Source: CAZUFB01 sp048173955 (GTDB lineage Bacteria; Actinomycetota; Coriobacteriia; Coriobacteriales; UMGS124). From it: DNA of 46,134 nt. A model generated the notes under the pieces. The model was given only the letters and a program-made list of their open reading frames with translations. It did not search any database and was not told the DNA's origin. The position numbers were made by a program, and so were the translations under genes. Numbering within the stretch: position 1 is the first letter of the stretch; each line of letters starts with the position of its first letter. The DNA lies in contig DBEYOB010000050.1 in assembly GCA_048173955.1 (NCBI GenBank), positions 1 to 46,134 on the forward strand. The letters run 5' to 3'. Of this stretch, positions 41,342 through 46,134 are shown one piece after another.

Positions 41342-42886
41342 ATGACCCGCAAGATCGCCATTTTCGACACCACGCTGCGCGACGGCGAGCAGTCGCCCGG
41401 CGCCAGCATGAACACCGAGGAGAAGGTCCTCATCGCGCGCCAGCTGCTGCGCCTGGGGGTCGACGTCATCGAGGCGGGGTTCCCCGTCTCGAGCCCGGGC
41501 GATTTCAAGAGCGTCGCCGAGATCGGCAGGCTTGTCGGGGACGACGCCGTGGTGTGCGCCCTGACCCGCGCGGTCGACCGGGACATCGACGAGGCGGCGC
41601 GCGCGCTGACGACCGCCAAGCGCCCCCGCATTCACACGGGCCTGGGGGTCTCGCCGAGCCACATGCGCGACAAGCTGCGCATCACCGAGGAGCAGTGCAT
41701 CGAGAAGGCCGTGCATGCGGTGCGCTACGCCAAGAGCTACGTGGAGGACGTCGAGTTCTACGCCGAGGACGCCGGCCGCAGCGACCAGAGGTTCCTCGAA
41801 CGCATTGTCGAGGAGGTCATCAAGGCGGGCGCCACCGTGGTGAACATTCCCGACACGACCGGCTACTCGTTGCCCGAGGACTTCGGGGCGCGCATCCGCG
41901 GCCTCATGGAGAACGTCCGCGGCATCGAGAACGTGACGGTCGCCGTGCACACCCACAACGACCTCGGCATGGCGACGGCGCTTGCGCTCGCCGGCGTCAA
42001 GAACGGCGCGACGCAGGTCGAGTGCACGATCAACGGCCTGGGGGAGCGCGCGGGCAACACCGCGCTCGAGGAGGTCGTCATGGCCATCAAGATGCACGGC
42101 GAGGAGCTCGGCGCCCACACCTGCATCAACACGCGCGAGATTACTCACGCGAGCCGTCTGGTGAGCACCATCACCGGCATCAACGTGCAGCCCAACAAGG
42201 CCGTCGTGGGCGCCAACGCGTTCGCCCACTCCTCGGGCATCCACCAGGACGGCGTCCTCAAAGCGCGCGCGACCTACGAGATCATCAGCCCCGAGGAGGT
42301 CGGCGCCGCCGGCAGCCAGATCGTGCTGTCGTCGCGCTCGGGCCGCGCCGCGCTGCGCCACCGCCTCGCCGAGCTGGGCTACCTGTTCGGCGACGACGAG
42401 TTCGAACGCGTCTACGGGTCGTTCCTCGAGGTCGCGGACAAGAAGAAGGAGGTCTACGACGAGGACCTCGAGTCGATCGTGCGCCAATACCAGCGCGAGG
42501 TGAGCGCCATCTACACGCTCGACGCGGTGCAGATCTCGTGCGGGTTCCCGCTGACGCCCACGGCGACCATAACGCTCACCAACGACGCGGGCGCGACCAC
42601 CACCGAGTGCGCGTTCGGCACCGGCCCCATCGACGCCGTCTACAAGGCGGTCAACAAGGTCATCCAGGTCGACAACGACCTCGCCGAGTTCTCGGTCAAG
42701 GCGATCTCGCGCGGCATCGACGCCCTGGGCGAGGTCGCGGTGCGCGTGACGTCGGCCGACGGCAAGGTCTTCACCGGCCGCGGCTCCGACGGCGACATCG
42801 TGGTCGCCTCGACGAAGGCCTACCTGAACGCCCTCAACCGCCTGCTGGCCGCCGAGCGCGCCGCGAACGAGGCCTGCGGCGCATAG
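41342..42886 (+). CDS. leuA: 2-isopropylmalate synthase
   Basis: A 514-residue enzyme that condenses acetyl-CoA with 2-ketoisovalerate, the committed step of leucine synthesis. The TIM-barrel has IFDTTLRDGEQSPGASM at the N-terminus and the metal-binding HTHNDLGMA; the second signature is NGLGERAGNTALEEV. The C-terminal ~120 residues form the regulatory LeuA dimer domain that binds leucine for feedback inhibition (GTGPIDAVYKAVNK). AGGAGG is 7 bases upstream of ATG 41342. First gene of the leuA-C-D-B operon. Confidence 0.97.
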   Translation: MTRKIAIFDTTLRDGEQSPGASMNTEEKVLIARQLLRLGVDVIEAGFPVSSPGDFKSVAEIGRLVGDDAVVCALTRAVDRDIDEAARALTTAKRPRIHTGLGVSPSHMRDKLRITEEQCIEKAVHAVRYAKSYVEDVEFYAEDAGRSDQRFLERIVEEVIKAGATVVNIPDTTGYSLPEDFGARIRGLMENVRGIENVTVAVHTHNDLGMATALALAGVKNGATQVECTINGLGERAGNTALEEVVMAIKMHGEELGAHTCINTREITHASRLVSTITGINVQPNKAVVGANAFAHSSGIHQDGVLKARATYEIISPEEVGAAGSQIVLSSRSGRAALRHRLAELGYLFGDDEFERVYGSFLEVADKKKEVYDEDLESIVRQYQREVSAIYTLDAVQISCGFPLTPTATITLTNDAGATTTECAFGTGPIDAVYKAVNKVIQVDNDLAEFSVKAISRGIDALGEVAVRVTSADGKVFTGRGSDGDIVVASTKAYLNALNRLLAAERAANEACGA

Positions 42887-43029
42887 GGACGCCGCGCGCC
42901 GTCAGCCGCGAAACCGACGGCCCGCCGAATCCCGTTCGCAACAAACGAAGCCTACCATCATGGGTGGCAACCGCCGTCTCCGTCCGGACGCGCGGCGCCG
43001 CCCGAAGCCACCGCAAGGGAGGAAACCGC

Positions 43030-44298
<1,269 letters not shown>

Positions 44299-44326
44299 GC
44301 CCGACTAGACAAGGAGCATCCGCCCC

Positions 44327-44845
44327 ATGAACCTCAAAGGCACCGTGCATCGCTACGGGCGCGACGTCGACACCGACGTCATCATCCCCGCCCGCTACCT
44401 CAACACCTCCGACCCCGCCGAGCTGGCAAGACACTGCCTGGAAGACCTCGACCCCTCCTTCGCGTCCAAGGTGCGCCCCGGCGACATCGTCGTCGCAGAG
44501 GAGAATTTCGGCTGCGGCTCGTCGCGCGAGCACGCCCCCGTCGCCATCAAGGCGTCCGGGGTGGGCTGCGTCGTCGCCAAGAGCTTCGCGCGCATCTTCT
44601 ACCGCAACGCCATCAACATCGGCCTGCCCATCCTGGAATGCCCCGAGGCCGTGGACGCCATCTCGGCGGGCGATGTGGTGAGCGTGGACACCCGGTCCGG
44701 CACCATCCGCGACGAGACGACCGGACGCGCGTTCCGTGCCCAGCCGTTCCCTCAGTTCATCGAGGACATCGTCGAGGCGGGCGGCCTCGTCGAGCGCGTC
44801 AGGCGCACGCTCGCGTCAAAGGGGGCCGGTCCCCATGCGCGATGA
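44327..44845 (+). CDS. leuD: 3-isopropylmalate dehydratase small subunit
   Basis: A 172-residue swivel-domain partner of LeuC. DVDTDVIIPARYL and FGCGSSREHAPVAIKASG are the family signatures. AAGGAGC lies 10 bases before ATG 44327. Its stop overlaps the leuB start by 11 bases. Confidence 0.95.
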   Translation: MNLKGTVHRYGRDVDTDVIIPARYLNTSDPAELARHCLEDLDPSFASKVRPGDIVVAEENFGCGSSREHAPVAIKASGVGCVVAKSFARIFYRNAINIGLPILECPEAVDAISAGDVVSVDTRSGTIRDETTGRAFRAQPFPQFIEDIVEAGGLVERVRRTLASKGAGPHAR

Positions 44846-46118
44846 CGCCATGCGCGTGGGCGGCGCTACCGGCGGGCCGGACGCTGCCCGCAGGCCAGGT
44901 GCTGCCGGCAGGTCGGGAGCTGACGGCAGGTCGGGAGCCGACTGCGGGTCGGGTGCTGCCGGCGCAGGTTCGACCTACAGGATATGCCTGCTGCCGGGCG
45001 ACGGCATCGGCCCGGAAATCATCGCCGAGGCCGTGAAGCTGCTCGCCGCGGTGGGGGAGGCGTACGGCGTGCGCTTCGACTGCGAGGCGCACCTCATCGG
45101 CGGCTGCGCCATCGACGCGACGCGCGAGGCCGGCGTCGCCCCCACCGCCCTGCCCGACGAGACGCTCGCCGCAGCCCGGTCCGCCGACGCCGTGCTGCTC
45201 GCCGCGGTCGGCGGGCCCAAGTGGGACGGCGCCGCCCCGGGCGAGCCGCGTCCCGAGCAGGGGCTGCTCGCCATCCGCAAGCAGCTGGGCCTCTACCTCA
45301 ACCTGCGCCCGGTGCGCGTGTACCGGGCCCTGCGCGATGCGAGCCCGCTGCGCCCCGAGCGCCTGGAGGGCGTTGATCTGCTCATCGTGCGCGAACTCAC
45401 CGGCGGCATCTACTTCGGCGCCCACGAGCGCGCTGAGAACGTTTCGGGCGCCGGTGCCGGCGGACGCCCCGGCACGTTCTGCCGCGATCAGATGGACTAC
45501 AGCGAGTACGAGGTTGAGCGCGTCGTTCGCTGGGCCTTCGACGCGGCCGCCCGCCGTCCCCGGCATCGCGTCCACTCGGTCGACAAAGCCAACGTGTTGG
45601 AGACGTCTCGTCTATGGCGTGAGGTGGCCCACCGCGTGGCGGCGGAATACCCGCAGATCGAGTTCTCGAACATGCTCGTCGACAACTGCGCGATGCAGCT
45701 CGTGGCCAATCCCGGGCAGTTCGACGTGCTCGTGACCGAGAACACCTTCGGCGACATCCTCTCCGACGAGGCCTCGATGCTCACCGGGTCGCTCGGCATG
45801 CTGGCGAGCGCGAGCTTGGGCGCGGGCGCGGCGCTCTACGAGCCGAGTCACGGCAGCGCGCCCGACATCGCGGGACGCGGCGTCGCCAACCCCATTGCGC
45901 AGCTGCTGTCGGTCGAGCTCATGCTGCGCCACAGCTTCCACATGGACGGGGCGGCCGACCGGGTGGCCGCCGCCGTGGAGCGCGTGCTCGACGACGGTTG
46001 GCGTACCGGCGACATCGCAGACGCCGCGACCCCCGCCGACCGCGTCCTGGACACCGCCGCCATGGGCGACAAGGTGGTCGAGGCGTTCCGGGCGCTCGGG
46101 GTGCGCGACCGCGGATAG
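44835..46118 (+). CDS. leuB: 3-isopropylmalate dehydrogenase
   Basis: A 427-residue NAD-dependent enzyme that oxidises and decarboxylates 3-isopropylmalate. Conserved motifs: ICLLPGDGIGPEI, RELTGGIYFGAHE, VDKANVLETSRLW and GSLGMLASASLG, then EPSHGSAPDIAGRG. Compared with the family it carries about 45 extra N-terminal residues rich in Gly, Ala, Arg and Ser, encoded by an 18-bp tandem repeat. ATG 44835 overlaps leuD and has AAAGGGGG upstream; a later GTG in the extension could be the true start. Last gene in the window. Confidence 0.93.
   Translation: MRDDAMRVGGATGGPDAARRPGAAGRSGADGRSGADCGSGAAGAGSTYRICLLPGDGIGPEIIAEAVKLLAAVGEAYGVRFDCEAHLIGGCAIDATREAGVAPTALPDETLAAARSADAVLLAAVGGPKWDGAAPGEPRPEQGLLAIRKQLGLYLNLRPVRVYRALRDASPLRPERLEGVDLLIVRELTGGIYFGAHERAENVSGAGAGGRPGTFCRDQMDYSEYEVERVVRWAFDAAARRPRHRVHSVDKANVLETSRLWREVAHRVAAEYPQIEFSNMLVDNCAMQLVANPGQFDVLVTENTFGDILSDEASMLTGSLGMLASASLGAGAALYEPSHGSAPDIAGRGVANPIAQLLSVELMLRHSFHMDGAADRVAAAVERVLDDGWRTGDIADAATPADRVLDTAAMGDKVVEAFRALGVRDRG
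44889..44960 (+). repeat. 18-bp degenerate tandem repeat inside leuB
   Basis: About four copies; the best two are GGCAGGTCGGGAGCTGAC (44907-44924) and GGCAGGTCGGGAGCCGAC (44925-44942), one base different. They code for the (GRSGAD)-like N-terminal extension of LeuB. The 18-base period keeps the frame. Confidence 0.8.
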
Positions 46119-46134
46119 CGCGACGGCCAGGCGG

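Overview
The window is high-GC, densely coded DNA of an anaerobic actinobacterium, most likely a member of the Eggerthellaceae (Coriobacteriia). The reasons are a membrane-bound LuxR regulator divergent from a Tat-exported, FMN/FAD-dependent reductase, a second such reductase, a Tat-exported ferredoxin protein, a GatCAB operon, and many genes preceded only by a -10 box. The family assignment is inference from gene content; no rRNA or tRNA gene was seen.

Layout. (1) 1-5845: a LuxR-type membrane regulator (minus) divergent from a Tat flavin reductase (plus), a 600 bp gap between convergent genes, a TauE/SafE exporter and a small cysteine protein. (2) 5882-13655: a compact integrated element of about 7.8 kb, bounded by a 16 bp near-identical direct repeat. 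It holds a tyrosine integrase, two XRE regulators transcribed away from an excisionase-like gene, a fused primase-polymerase/DUF927 helicase, a cluster of nine YGAGAC motifs that looks like a replication origin, a Myb-like zinc-finger protein, an AT-rich membrane cargo gene, and a terminase-small-subunit-like gene cut off at the right attachment site. This is the architecture of a phage satellite (PICI-like) and is the best candidate for an undescribed system here. (3) 13765-23374: housekeeping and regulatory genes: a DUF4190-type membrane protein, an XRE plus membrane Ser/Thr kinase pair, an S4 RNA-binding protein, an RNA m5C methyltransferase, TcdA, an ArsC-like protein, an aminotransferase, a large membrane protein of unknown role, and MobA. 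(4) 23562-29825: gatC-gatA-gatB (tRNA-dependent amidation), a FUSC-like membrane protein, a DUF1292 protein and ModD. (5) 29826-39645: a second Tat flavin reductase, a scar with two gene remnants (MFS/CBS and MarR), a large secreted leucine-rich-repeat protein with a duplicated novel domain, a lipoprotein, and a TetR regulator divergent from a Tat-exported ferredoxin protein. (6) 39821-46118: hypA, then a noncoding stretch with a long imperfect inverted repeat, then a leucine biosynthesis operon leuA-leuC-leuD-leuB preceded by a 40-codon leader ORF rich in Leu codons (mostly CTT, unusual in this GC-rich DNA), which suggests ribosome-mediated attenuation.

How it works together. The two flavin reductases and the ferredoxin protein point to periplasmic reduction of organic electron acceptors, each with its own regulator. 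MobA, ModD and HypA serve molybdenum and nickel enzyme maturation. GatCAB supplies Gln-tRNA and/or Asn-tRNA. The leu genes make leucine from 2-ketoisovalerate.
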